Origin: Planctomycetia bacterium
Lineage (GTDB): Bacteria > Planctomycetota > Planctomycetia > Pirellulales > Thermoguttaceae
DNA: 64,000 nt
Assembly: GCA_030539295.1 (NCBI GenBank)
Contig: JAUNSJ010000004.1
Location: 62,001 to 126,000, forward strand
Direction of reading: 5' to 3'
Each line of letters opens with the position of its first letter. Within the stretch, counting starts at the first letter, position 1. Positions 1 to 8,468 of the stretch are shown here, one piece after another. The notes under the pieces were generated by a model that was given only the letters and a program-made list of their open reading frames with translations, made no database searches and had not been told where the DNA came from. Position numbers and translations under genes: made by a program.

Positions 1-2
1 CG

Positions 3-569
3 CTGGCAAACGCGCCCAATTTCGGTACGCTCAAAGTGTCCATTCAGGGGTTCTATCTGCCGCACGGCGAGAGCACCCAGTTGTCCGGAGTTCATTCCGA
101 CCTGGTGCTCCCGTCGCTGACGAACTATACTGACAGTTCGGAAGCGGACAGCGATTATCCGCTCAGTTTCGAAAAGATTCCGGCCGCGGTGAATTATCCC
201 ATTTTCGATTATGTGAATCCGCAAATTGTGGCGAGTCTGGCCAAGCTGTCGCAAGCTCGTGTGGCTGCCTCGGACGAATTCGCAAAGTTGCAAAAGAATA
301 TTGATATTTATAAGGAAATCAAGGAAGAAAAGAAAACGACTCTGAATCGTGAAAAGTTCTTTGCCGAGCGTGAACGTCTCAATATCGACAAGGAAGAAAA
401 AGACGAATACGAGAAACTTATGGGTATGGATCAGAAGATTCATCGCGACTATTATATGAACGAAGTCCTGGACATAACAGCGGATTATCTGAATCTTCTG
501 AACCAGCTCGGAATCGGTTTTCCGGGCGAGAGTCAGGGACAGACCGCGGCGGCCGTGCCCCTGTTCTAA
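3..569 (+). CDS. prc: Tail-specific (carboxy-terminal processing) protease, C-terminal part
   Basis: The reading frame is open to the left edge, so this is the 3' end of a gene that starts outside the window. The visible part begins near the end of the S41 protease domain: the segment around GESTQLSGVHSDLVLPS matches the Prc/Tsp pattern in which a substrate-binding strand is followed by GV-x-PD-type residues. After it comes a charged helical region of about 120 residues rich in Lys and Glu, like the DUF3340 tail of Prc. Prc is a periplasmic serine protease that degrades or trims proteins from their C-termini. The catalytic Ser/Lys dyad lies upstream and cannot be checked. It converges on the sulfotransferase gene with 13 bases between stops. 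Confidence 0.8.
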   Translation: MANAPNFGTLKVSIQGFYLPHGESTQLSGVHSDLVLPSLTNYTDSSEADSDYPLSFEKIPAAVNYPIFDYVNPQIVASLAKLSQARVAASDEFAKLQKNIDIYKEIKEEKKTTLNREKFFAERERLNIDKEEKDEYEKLMGMDQKIHRDYYMNEVLDITADYLNLLNQLGIGFPGESQGQTAAAVPLF

Positions 570-582
570 CTGTTAGACGCTC

Positions 583-1761
583 TTATTCCAGTTCCGAAAG
601 AGCTGGTGCTGAATAACCGTAGCGCGTCAGATACCATTTCCAGCGATTGGAAATGGTATCGACCGTTTCTGGGGAAATACGAAATTTGTTCTTCTTATAG
701 CTTCTCTGCGATTCCGCGTAGTTTGCAAAAGTCGCGCGGACCGATTCAAAGTCCGTCAGATTCAAGCCGGAATAGATTTTTTCAAGTGTTTCGACCGGAT
801 TCCTCACCAGGTCCGTGTAGCCGACTTCGACCAGTTGATGCTCCTTCAGGAGTGGTAAATCCGCGGCAAAAGCGTTATACATATGCTCGAAATCACTGTA
901 GACTTTTTCTTCCAGGCCTTTGCCTTTGGGATGCTGGACGCCATGAACGGCGGCAAGTTTCATCCAGAGCGTGCACGTGGACGGAAAGAGGGTGTATGGG
1001 TCGCGATGGATGTGTACGAATCGGGCGTTAGGAAACCGTTCCAGAATGGCCTTAATGCGTGCGGTGTGCGGAGGCGATTTCAGGATAATGGTTTTGTTGT
1101 TTGCTACGGTGAGTTCTTTGAGGAAATACTCGAATGTATCCAGCCATTTTTTGCGGGCGGAATCCGATATATTGCGAAGAGTTAAATAATCTTCGTCAAT
1201 GCGTCCAGCGTTCGGAAAGAGTATTTCCCGATAGGGACTTGGCAACCCAAAGGCACACAAGGCAAACTCATCTTCCTGCGGCCGGTCGAGCCCTGCGGCC
1301 ATGTTATCCATGGGTCGTGCCTTGGGCATGAGACAGGCGACCCAAGGCCGAAAGAACGGTCCGGAGACCAGAAAGTGACTCGGGGCGAAGCAGGTATACG
1401 TGTCGGAAAACGTAAAGCGTTCGTCACGAATCATATATTCGTGAAGTAAAGTCGTCCCGCTGCGCCAGTGTCCGATGACGAAAATGGGATCTTCCACCAG
1501 TTGAGTACGTCGAACGCGTCCCCCGCGAAAGATGTGGGAAGCCAGGGCAAAGGAGGAATTAACGACGCCAAGTCCGTAGATTAATCCGGACATGGCGACT
1601 CGCGACGGGGCCATTCGAAAGGAACCGGACCAGAGCGCCTTGGTCCACGCCGAAAGCGTCATACCGTCCCAAAAGCGTGGGTTCCAGAATCGGTCGGCAC
1701 TGCCACCGATCTCCTTACCCGTAACAGACTTCGTTACCTTTTCCATTTTCTTTTCTGCCAT
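583..1761 (-). CDS. Sulfotransferase family protein
   Basis: The 392-residue protein carries the two PAPS-binding signatures of the sulfotransferase fold. The 5'-phosphosulfate loop is GHWRSGTTLL at residues 97-106, and the 3'-phosphate motif is RFVHIHRDPYTLFPST at about 245-260. LKSPPH near 225 also fits the family. It would transfer sulfate from PAPS to an unidentified acceptor such as a glycan or lipid. Spacing from a Shine-Dalgarno AAGGAAG supports the ATG at 1761. It lies 17 bases downstream of the thioredoxin-like lipoprotein on the same strand, so the two are probably cotranscribed. An adenylylsulfate kinase, which makes PAPS, is encoded at 33.1 kb but not in this operon. The family call is firm and the substrate is unknown. 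Confidence 0.85.
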   Translation of the reverse strand: MAEKKMEKVTKSVTGKEIGGSADRFWNPRFWDGMTLSAWTKALWSGSFRMAPSRVAMSGLIYGLGVVNSSFALASHIFRGGRVRRTQLVEDPIFVIGHWRSGTTLLHEYMIRDERFTFSDTYTCFAPSHFLVSGPFFRPWVACLMPKARPMDNMAAGLDRPQEDEFALCAFGLPSPYREILFPNAGRIDEDYLTLRNISDSARKKWLDTFEYFLKELTVANNKTIILKSPPHTARIKAILERFPNARFVHIHRDPYTLFPSTCTLWMKLAAVHGVQHPKGKGLEEKVYSDFEHMYNAFAADLPLLKEHQLVEVGYTDLVRNPVETLEKIYSGLNLTDFESVRATFANYAESQRSYKKNKFRISPETVDTISNRWKWYLTRYGYSAPALSELE

Positions 1762-1778
1762 AAGGCTTCCTTTCCTTA

Positions 1779-2270
1779 CTATCGTACCTGCGTCTCATGC
1801 CAAGCGAGCGAATAGAGCACGGCCTGCATTTGAAACAGTAATTCCGACGCCGCATGCTTCTGCGGCAAGCGCTGAAGGGGAGTCCCCGAAGGCGCAAGAA
1901 ACTGAATTGTGGGTGAGCCAACGATACCGAGCTGGTCACAGATCCGGCCTCCTTCCCGGCTGTTGACGTCGATTTGGACGCAAATAAACCGATTGGCCAG
2001 TTCTATAACCTTGGGATCGGACAGAGTCGTCTCATTCATCTCTCGTGAAAAGACGCAATTGGCCGCGGTAAAATAGACCAGAATGGGCTTGCTCTCCTCT
2101 TTCGCCTGCTGGAGAGCACGTTCGTAATCTCCGGTAAACTCAAGACCTTTTGCTTCCACACCGACGATCGTCCTGGCTTCAAGACGCCCGTCGGTTGCTC
2201 TGTCACAGCCGCACATCGCTACCAGGGTGAGCAGTACGGCTCCCATTAAAAATAGTCTGCGTTCGTTCAT
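1779..2270 (-). CDS. Thioredoxin-like lipoprotein with CxxS active site
   Basis: A 163-residue protein with an N-terminal hydrophobic segment ending in a possible lipobox (M-C-G-C22), so it is probably membrane anchored. The rest matches the thioredoxin_7/DsbD-gamma type: a strand PILVYFTAANC, a helix with conserved acidic residues, a DVNSREG strand and a cis-Pro loop GSPTIQFL. The usual WCxxC is here N-C72-V-F-S75, so only the first cysteine remains. That argues against an ordinary dithiol oxidoreductase and for a monothiol, sensor or chaperone-like role. It is the first gene of a likely two-gene unit with the sulfotransferase. About 430 bases with no convincing gene separate it from the divergent TolC gene. 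Confidence 0.75.
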   Translation of the reverse strand: MNERRLFLMGAVLLTLVAMCGCDRATDGRLEARTIVGVEAKGLEFTGDYERALQQAKEESKPILVYFTAANCVFSREMNETTLSDPKVIELANRFICVQIDVNSREGGRICDQLGIVGSPTIQFLAPSGTPLQRLPQKHAASELLFQMQAVLYSLAWHETQVR

Positions 2271-2700
2271 GTTCTCTATTATATTCTCTGTGTTTTTCTT
2301 ACTACGGGTACGAACGTTGCGTTCCCGCCTGCTTTGGAAAAAAGTTCATGTTCCAAAAGGGGATTAGGACGAAAAAAGTCCTCTACGCAACGGTTCGGGG
2401 TTAACGGCGCACGCTCGAATCACGCGGTCGCCTAAAAACATACTGTCATTATCGCCCAAGCGACTCCTTTAACTTAACTTCTTTTTGGTTCAGGAGTGGT
2501 TTTGTGGTGTTTGTAAAATAAAACAGGAAGTCTATAGAATCTGGTCAAACCAGAAAAGATGTAAACAGATCTAAATAAGCATTTTTTACTTTTAGGGGTT
2601 CTTTTATTGACGATTCTGGGTGATAATTCCGAATATAGTGATAAAAGCGGTTTTTGTGGTTATTACAATCGTGGCAATTATTATATACAGACTGAAAATT
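2271..2700. other. Divergent intergenic region without a gene
   Basis: About 430 bases separate the minus-strand thioredoxin-like gene from the TolC gene. I see no conserved reading frame. Two short hairpins are visible: AGGAC/GTCCT near 2367-2383 and CTGGT/ACCAG near 2541-2553. A weak promoter candidate for the TolC gene is TTGACG at 2607-2612, followed after 18 bases by GAATAT. An in-frame GTG at 2620 would extend the TolC protein, but that extension encodes no plausible secretion signal. Confidence 0.4.
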
Positions 2701-4293
2701 ATGACATCAGGAAAGATCAACAGAAGGGGACTGGCAGGCGCCGGACGTTTTGCGTGCGTCGTTGGGGCCGTCCTGTTCCTGGCCACTGCCGGCCTCACGT
2801 GTCTGGACGCGGCGCTGGGGCAGGAGGGGTCCGTTCCTGGTACGATTCTGCCGCTTGACTCAATAACGTCGCGGTCGGGCAGTCATTTGGTACCGTCGCC
2901 CACTGCGGAGCCAGAATATCTTGCCCTGTCAGACCTTGCGACTCGTCCTGGCGTTCATACGACCGCGCCGTTGCCAGAGGGCAAGGATGGCATAACCGAC
3001 GGCAGAACTTTACTGACTCCCGCGACGGGCGGGGTTCAAGTTGAAGAGAACGCTGTTGTTTTCGGGGAAACACTCGACGCGGCGTGGACTCGTGCTTTGG
3101 CCTTGAGTCGCGATCTTCAGTCGAAGAGTCTTCAGACGGACGCTGCCCGCTGGAACACCAAGGCCGCGCGTGGTCTGGCACTACCGAAAATCAGCAATAC
3201 GACCGCGGCGGTTAGCATGGAAGAGCAGCCTTACTTTCATTCGACGATTCCCGGTTTGTCACCGCCAGGCGGTATTCCCATGCCCATTGCCGAAGACGAA
3301 TATGTGGCGTCAGTAACGACTCTAACGGTTCCGCTTTACCTTGGCGGCCGCGTGCGAGGAATGATAGACAGTGCCAATGCGTTGACCAAGGCGTTGGCGT
3401 CAGGCGAGAAGATAGGAGAACAGGAGCTTAAGTATCAGGTAACGGAGACGTATTTTCTCGTCCTTCGAGTCCGTCGCGTCCTTGAGGTCGCGGAAGAAGC
3501 GGCGAGTACGCTTGCCCGGCATGAGCACGATGCGCAGCGGCTCTTCGAAAATGGACTGGTGACGCGAAACGTTGTCCTTGCCGCCGGAGTGGCCAAGGCG
3601 GAAGCGGAGCAGGATGTCATAAAAGCCCGAAACGGTGTTCAACTTGCGGAAGCGGCGTACAACCGCTTACTCTGGCGGCCTTTGAATACACCGGTGGCTG
3701 TTATGGATGAGGAGGTGCCGCCCCTGTCGGGTGATTATGATTCGCTCGTGGCGCAGGCCGTGGCCAGTCGTCCGGAATTGTCCGCCCTCTGCTCGCAATC
3801 GCAGGCACTGTCCGCGCAGCAGAGAGTGCATCGCGCCGACCGCATGCCGCACGTTGCCCTGGTTGGCCTTCATTCCTATTGGGAGAATGAATACGTAACG
3901 CCGAACTCCAACTTTACTGGTGCTGTTGGCATGGTTTGGGTTCCCTTCGATGGTGGTACGAGTCGTTCGCGTCAGGAGGCCTCCAATCTGGAAGCGATGG
4001 CCGTTGCGAAGCAATCGGAAGACGCGAGGAAATCGATTGAGTTGCAGGTCTATCAATATTGGCTTGCGGAGCAGGAGACGCGAGAGCGATTAAAAGTGGC
4101 CACGCTGGCTGTGGGTCAGGCCGACGAAAATCTTCGCGTCGTGAGTCGAAGTTTTCAGGAGGGACTGACGAATCACACGGAAGTCCTGGATGCACAAACT
4201 CTTCGGACACAAGCGTGGAATAATTTGGCGAATACTCGCTACGATGCTATTCTGGCGACCTGGCAGTTGCGTCGGGCGTTGGGGCGGCTGTAG
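2701..4293 (+). CDS. TolC-family outer membrane efflux protein
   Basis: A 530-residue protein with an N-terminal signal (basic residues, then FACVVGAVLFLATAGL) followed by two similar halves rich in long amphipathic helices. This is the pattern of the outer membrane efflux (TolC/OEP) family. The segment LTVPLYLGGRVRGMIDSA and the later VWVPFDGGTSRSRQEAS are the typical beta-strand-to-helix transitions of the two repeats. It would form the outer membrane and periplasmic tunnel of an RND, ABC or MFS exporter. No inner membrane pump or periplasmic adaptor lies next to it, so the partner is elsewhere. I chose the ATG at 2701 because it places the signal peptide at the N-terminus. A GTG at 2620 is possible but less likely. 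Confidence 0.85.
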   Translation: MTSGKINRRGLAGAGRFACVVGAVLFLATAGLTCLDAALGQEGSVPGTILPLDSITSRSGSHLVPSPTAEPEYLALSDLATRPGVHTTAPLPEGKDGITDGRTLLTPATGGVQVEENAVVFGETLDAAWTRALALSRDLQSKSLQTDAARWNTKAARGLALPKISNTTAAVSMEEQPYFHSTIPGLSPPGGIPMPIAEDEYVASVTTLTVPLYLGGRVRGMIDSANALTKALASGEKIGEQELKYQVTETYFLVLRVRRVLEVAEEAASTLARHEHDAQRLFENGLVTRNVVLAAGVAKAEAEQDVIKARNGVQLAEAAYNRLLWRPLNTPVAVMDEEVPPLSGDYDSLVAQAVASRPELSALCSQSQALSAQQRVHRADRMPHVALVGLHSYWENEYVTPNSNFTGAVGMVWVPFDGGTSRSRQEASNLEAMAVAKQSEDARKSIELQVYQYWLAEQETRERLKVATLAVGQADENLRVVSRSFQEGLTNHTEVLDAQTLRTQAWNNLANTRYDAILATWQLRRALGRL

Positions 4294-4377
4294 CGATGTC
4301 GTGACCGTGTGGGTGTGGCTACCGCTTCCGCGGGGACTTCTCTCTTGAATATAAGGTGAGTGAAATATTTTCTGTAA

Positions 4378-4392
4378 CTGCCATTTTGGCAG
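4378..4392 (+). terminator. Short hairpin downstream of the TolC gene
   Basis: The perfect inverted repeat CTGCCA-TTT-TGGCAG is followed by a short pyrimidine-rich stretch. It sits 85 bases after the TolC stop and about 90 bases before the sigma-54-type promoter. It could be a weak terminator or a protein-binding site for the dnaK promoter. Confidence 0.3.
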
Positions 4393-4479
4393 GCTCTTGT
4401 TGAAAACTTCTTAGGATACGTTTTTGTAATCTGTTGTGAATCATTAACTTGCAATGCACATTGAAAATTTTTTGTGTTG

Positions 4480-4495
4480 TGGCACGCTCTTTGCA
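4480..4495 (+). promoter_or_regulatory. Sigma-54-type promoter upstream of dnaK
   Basis: TGGCAC, five bases, then TTGCA matches the -24/-12 consensus of RpoN promoters exactly. It lies about 234 bases upstream of the dnaK ATG, so a transcript starting near 4507 would carry a leader of about 220 bases. That leader contains a hairpin near 4516-4551 (GGAGACTGTCC paired with GGACGGTTCTCTCC). The small palindrome CAATG-CA-CATTG lies just upstream at 4452-4463. No HrcA CIRCE element or good sigma-32-like promoter is seen here. Confidence 0.65.
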
Positions 4496-4728
4496 GTTAA
4501 GCTAGAATAAGCACTGGAGACTGTCCAAAGTGGCGGACGGTTCTCTCCGGTACAAACAAGCACTCAGAATTGCACACACACGTTCGCCGGAACGGTCGGA
4601 AAATCTCCAAGCGGAAGATCGGCCGGGTATGCCGAACGGAACATAAAAAAGAGTATCACAAACGGGTCCTGTTGGACGCAGCCTGTTCGACGCGGGCCGT
4701 TAGATACCAGAAGAAGGAGATTTTTACT

Positions 4729-6645
4729 ATGTCACAAGGCGAAAAAATTATTGGTATCGATTTGGGAACTACGAACTCGGTCGTTTCCATTATGGAAGGC
4801 AAAGAAGCAAAAGTCATTGCCAACGCGGAAGGGAACCGGCTCACGCCGAGCGTGGTCGCTTTTACCGATGGAAACGAAACTCTGGTCGGTGAGCCTGCCA
4901 AGCGACAGGCGGTTACGAATCCATCACGGACCATAGCGTCAATCAAGCGATTTATGGGACGTAAGCACGGAGAAGTCACCTCCGAAGAGCGAACCGTGCC
5001 CTATAAGGTCGTAGGCGGCCCGGAAGATTACGTTAAGGTTGAAGTCGACGATAAATCGTATACGCCGTCTGAAATTTCTGCCCTTACGCTCCGCAAACTG
5101 AAAGAAGCTGCGGAAGCCTACCTGGGGCATAAGGTCAATAAAGCGGTTATTACCGTTCCGGCGTACTTTAACGACGCCCAGCGTCAGGCGACGAAAGACG
5201 CGGGACAGATCGCCGGACTCGAAGTCATGCGTATTATCAACGAGCCGACCGCGGCCTCGCTGGCCTACGGACTTGACAAGAACGTCAACCAGAAGATTGT
5301 CGTGTTCGACCTCGGTGGTGGTACGTTCGACGTCTCCGTTCTGGAAGTGGCCGACGGCGTCTTCCGGGTTATTAGTACCAACGGCGATACGCACCTCGGC
5401 GGCGACGACTTCGATAAAGTCCTCATCGACTATATTGCCGACGATTTCCAGAAGAAACAGGGCATCGACCTGCGAAAAGATCCCATGGCGCTCCAGCGAC
5501 TTCAGGAAGCGGCCGAGAAGGCCAAACGGGAACTCAGCTCCTCGCAGACGACCGATATCAACCTGCCGTTCATTACAGCCGACGCAACGGGCCCGAAGCA
5601 TTTGCAGCTTAAGATAACCCGCGCCGAGTTCGAACGCATGGTCGATCACCTCATTGAGCGGACCAAGGGACCTGTTGCCCAGGCACTTCAGGATGCCAAA
5701 CTGAAACCGTCCGATATTGATGAAGTCGTGCTCGTCGGCGGCTCCACTCGAATTCCGAAAGTCCAGGAAGTGGTCGCGAAATTCTTTAACAAAGAACCGC
5801 ATAAGGGCGTCAATCCGGATGAAGTCGTCGCAGTGGGTGCGGCGATTCAAGGTGGCGTGCTCGCCGGTGAAGTTAAGGACGTCCTGCTCCTCGACGTTAC
5901 CCCGCTTTCCCTCGGAATCGAAACGCTGGGTGGTATTATGACCAAACTGGTCGAGAAGAACTCCGCTATTCCGACCGAAAAGCGCCAGGTCTTTAGTACC
6001 GCCGATGACAATCAGACCGCGGTTACCATTAAGGTATATCAGGGCGAACGGGAAATCGCTTCGGCGAACCGTCTCCTCGGCCAGTTCAACCTGGAAGATA
6101 TTCCGCCGGCACCGCGTGGAATTCCGCAAATCGAAGTTACCTTCGATATCGACGCCAATGGAATCCTCAACGTTAAGGCCAAAGACCTGGGCACGCAAAA
6201 AGAGCAGAAGGTTCGTATCGAGCAGTCTTCCGGTCTGTCCGAGTCCGAAATCGAAAAGATGCGACGCGACGCGGAACTCCATGCCGACGAAGACAAGAAA
6301 CGTCGCGACCTCGTTGAGACCCGGAATAAGGCCGAATCGATGTGCTTTGAACTTGAGAAAATGCTCAAGGAGCACGACGCCAAACTTCGGTCGGAAGACA
6401 AGGTTGCCCTGAACGATGCTATTAAGCGTACTCGGGAAGCGTGTGCTACCGATGACGGCGAACGAATTAAGTCCGCCTTGAACGACCTGGAGCAAACGTC
6501 GCACGCTATGAGTAAAGCTCTTTACGAAGCGGCTCAAAGTTCGCAAGCTCAACAGCAAGCGTCAGGCGGCGCCTCGGCCGGAGCCGCCGGTGACTCCAAA
6601 CCGGACGACGACGCAATCGACGCCGAGTTCGAAGTGAAGAACTGA
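4729..6645 (+). CDS. dnaK: Chaperone DnaK (Hsp70)
   Basis: A 638-residue full-length Hsp70. The ATPase domain opens with [16 protein letters not shown], and contains [17 protein letters not shown] and [15 protein letters not shown]. The substrate-binding domain includes the [17 protein letters not shown] linker, and the C-terminus ends in an acidic AEFEVKN. It refolds and protects proteins with DnaJ and GrpE in the cytoplasm. The ATG at 4729 is preceded by AAGGAGA at a good distance. An in-frame start further upstream would add basic sequence that is not part of Hsp70. The gene stands alone here, without dnaJ or grpE, behind a sigma-54-type promoter and before a strong terminator. Confidence 0.97.
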   Translation: MSQGEKIIGIDLGTTNSVVSIMEGKEAKVIANAEGNRLTPSVVAFTDGNETLVGEPAKRQAVTNPSRTIASIKRFMGRKHGEVTSEERTVPYKVVGGPEDYVKVEVDDKSYTPSEISALTLRKLKEAAEAYLGHKVNKAVITVPAYFNDAQRQATKDAGQIAGLEVMRIINEPTAASLAYGLDKNVNQKIVVFDLGGGTFDVSVLEVADGVFRVISTNGDTHLGGDDFDKVLIDYIADDFQKKQGIDLRKDPMALQRLQEAAEKAKRELSSSQTTDINLPFITADATGPKHLQLKITRAEFERMVDHLIERTKGPVAQALQDAKLKPSDIDEVVLVGGSTRIPKVQEVVAKFFNKEPHKGVNPDEVVAVGAAIQGGVLAGEVKDVLLLDVTPLSLGIETLGGIMTKLVEKNSAIPTEKRQVFSTADDNQTAVTIKVYQGEREIASANRLLGQFNLEDIPPAPRGIPQIEVTFDIDANGILNVKAKDLGTQKEQKVRIEQSSGLSESEIEKMRRDAELHADEDKKRRDLVETRNKAESMCFELEKMLKEHDAKLRSEDKVALNDAIKRTREACATDDGERIKSALNDLEQTSHAMSKALYEAAQSSQAQQQASGGASAGAAGDSKPDDDAIDAEFEVKN

Positions 6646-6666
6646 ACCACTCCCATTTATTCTGTT

Positions 6667-6700
6667 CCCCGACTTCTCGCAGGTCGGGGAACTGTTCTTT
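6667..6700 (+). terminator. Rho-independent terminator after dnaK
   Basis: A nine-base-pair stem (CCCCGACTT paired with AGGTCGGGG) with a five-base loop is followed by a T-rich tail, starting 21 bases after the dnaK stop. Confidence 0.75.
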
Positions 6701-6716
6701 TCTTGCCGCCATAACT

Positions 6717-6830
6717 GCCCCTACAGGCGGCCGGTTCATGGCGGTGCTGGGTAAAAGGGCAAATCCATCGTAATTTGGCGGTGCCGGGCATCTGTTCTCG
6801 TTATTGCTGGTCGCGACCTGCAGGCAGTCG
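6717..6830 (+). repeat. Dispersed intergenic repeat, copy A (upstream of tRNA-His)
   Basis: This roughly 114-base stretch aligns almost without gaps to 35451-35565 beside tRNA-Ile. Shared blocks include GCCC(C/T)TACAGGC, GGGCAAATC, and TCGTT(A/G)TTGCTGGT followed by CCTGC and AGCAGTCG-like sequence. The block order and spacing are kept (one-base offset), so chance similarity is unlikely. It has no reading frame of note. It could be a degenerate mobile repeat or a small RNA. Confidence 0.55.
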
Positions 6831-6867
6831 CTCTCTATTGCCGCAATAAAGATTGGCGTACCTACCC

Positions 6868-6895
6868 TTGACGCGTCGCGAAATTGGGGTAGAAT
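6868..6895 (+). promoter_or_regulatory. Sigma-70-type promoter for tRNA-His
   Basis: TTGACG, 16 bases, TAGAAT. The predicted start is about 10 bases before the tRNA gene. Confidence 0.7.
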
Positions 6896-6911
6896 AAGAA
6901 CATCTTAATAT

Positions 6912-6986
6912 GGTGGCCGTAGCTCAGTTGGCTAGAGCATCGGATTGTGGCTCCGAAGGTCGAGGGTTCGAGCCCCTTTGGCCACC
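6912..6986 (+). tRNA. tRNA-His (anticodon GTG)
   Basis: A complete cloverleaf can be drawn. The seven-base-pair acceptor stem is preceded by the extra G(-1) at 6912, which pairs with the discriminator C73 at 6986, the hallmark of tRNA-His. The anticodon GTG is at 6947-6949 in a loop TTGTGGC, and the T arm contains GGTTCGA. The 3' CCA is not encoded. It has its own promoter at 6868-6895. Confidence 0.96.
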
Positions 6987-7073
6987 TTATAACTCCTTGT
7001 CAGAAAATGTTTTATGCTATTGCGTTTCCGCTCTTTTGCGCTGCAGATTCTCTGCTTTTAAGTGGGATTTCTT

Positions 7074-8375
7074 CTAATACATGACCTTGAGTCGCACGAG
7101 TCCTGCGGGCTTGGGACTGTCTTTCGTATGAAATGCGGCCAGTTCGTCGCGACTTTCGAGTTCCAAATGACGGCCGAACGCCAGTCCGCCTTCCACGGCC
7201 CAGTTCCATTCGTCGAGGCTGCGCCGCTCCAGGCCCACGACGCACCGCAAATCGTAATAGGTCATTTGATAATCAATGCGGCGACCAAGTTCGTTACGGG
7301 CGTCCGATTGGATCATCCAGCGATTGCCTTCATATTCTCCCGCGACGTAAAACCAGTATGGCACGTCTGTTCGGCAGCATTTATCAGGGAGTCGCCAAGC
7401 GATTTTCGGCCGCGGAAAGAGTGCCTCCAGGTAGAAGGAGTCGTTCGGTTTCCAGAGGAAGCCGGCAATAGGAAGGACGTTGAGACTGGCCAGGTCATTA
7501 TAACTAACGCCGAGTACGAGCCGCGATTCATTGGTCATTTTCCAGAGGACCGACCCGTAACCGGTAATACGAAAGGCATGAGAATTGGCGGACTGGAAAT
7601 CGGAGCTCCAGCGGAGAGTAACCGCCAAGTCGAGGAGCAGGTTATCGTTTATCGGTCGCAAATATTCCGCACGCAAGCCCGGTGAATATAAATTGAGCGT
7701 GTCCTCAAGTTGCGGGCAGAGATTTTTTGGCAGGCTGTACTGTGTCCAGTCGAAAAGAGGTGTCAGGAGCAGAGGCGCCTCGCGCGACGGCATGGGAAAG
7801 GCGCCGGTTATACCAGCATCTATATGGTACATTCGGCCCTGGTCCTGCCCCCGATTCGGGAGATACCACATATCGACGCCCAGCCCCTGACACAAGCTTT
7901 CCCGCTCGGGATAGGGCATGAGCGAAAAACTATTGAGTCGGTCCTCGGTCGACACGGAATCGAAGCCCGTCGGTTGCGGCAGGAGCGGGTTGACCGCCGT
8001 ATCAGGAGGCACAGACGCGTAGCCTGTCATTGGTGCCTGGGGCAGATTGCCAGCGGTGTTACCGGTTGAGGAGGTAAGCGGAATGTCCAGCCCGCCGTTA
8101 TAGACGAGCACTTCCGGAATCGGTTCCGCGTCAGGAATCTTGCCGGAGGGGCGAACCGGTTCCCTTTTTTCCGTCTTCTGATAGCCGAAAAGTCCTCTTT
8201 GCTGCGGGGGTGTATAGACAGAATTTCCATTGTAAAGTCGCGACCGAAGTGTTTCCTGGGCAAGGAGAAACGACGAGTCGAGACACACAGCCGCAAATGA
8301 GGCGAGAAGAGCCAGCGTTCGCAAGACAGCTTTAAAGACGCAACGATGTTGGGCCGAGGGTAAGGGACGTGGCAT
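7074..8375 (-). CDS. Predicted outer membrane or envelope protein, paralogue 1
   Basis: A 433-residue exported protein (signal segment around LRTLALLASFAAVCLDSS, then a cleavage site near LLAQ). The mature part has alternating hydrophobic and aromatic residues and many Gly/Asn turns, as expected for an outer membrane beta-barrel. It is paralogous to the gene just upstream: both have a segment of type LPVAG-x-x-WKPN followed by FP-x-P, at matching positions. I do not recognise an established function; DUF6268-type planctomycete beta-barrels are a possible relative. I prefer the ATG at 8375, preceded by AGGTGA. A GTG at 8447 would extend the protein by 24 residues. It is probably cotranscribed with its paralogue. 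Confidence 0.6.
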   Translation of the reverse strand: MPRPLPSAQHRCVFKAVLRTLALLASFAAVCLDSSFLLAQETLRSRLYNGNSVYTPPQQRGLFGYQKTEKREPVRPSGKIPDAEPIPEVLVYNGGLDIPLTSSTGNTAGNLPQAPMTGYASVPPDTAVNPLLPQPTGFDSVSTEDRLNSFSLMPYPERESLCQGLGVDMWYLPNRGQDQGRMYHIDAGITGAFPMPSREAPLLLTPLFDWTQYSLPKNLCPQLEDTLNLYSPGLRAEYLRPINDNLLLDLAVTLRWSSDFQSANSHAFRITGYGSVLWKMTNESRLVLGVSYNDLASLNVLPIAGFLWKPNDSFYLEALFPRPKIAWRLPDKCCRTDVPYWFYVAGEYEGNRWMIQSDARNELGRRIDYQMTYYDLRCVVGLERRSLDEWNWAVEGGLAFGRHLELESRDELAAFHTKDSPKPAGLVRLKVMY

Positions 8376-8468
8376 CGCGGTCACCTGACCACGCACAGCG
8401 AGCGTCAGGCAGGAGAACGTTCTCGCGGGAAATAATCTCTGTTTCACGTCCGACCACTTTCACGCGGA

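Noticed and set aside
4550-4575. AGCACTC near dnaK as a possible CIRCE element
   Set aside because: Only one half-site is present; the matching GAGTGCTAA half at nine bases is missing.
4939-6558. Long open frame antisense to dnaK
   Set aside because: It mirrors the codon pattern of dnaK, has no ribosome binding site and no domain. Such frames are common opposite highly biased genes.
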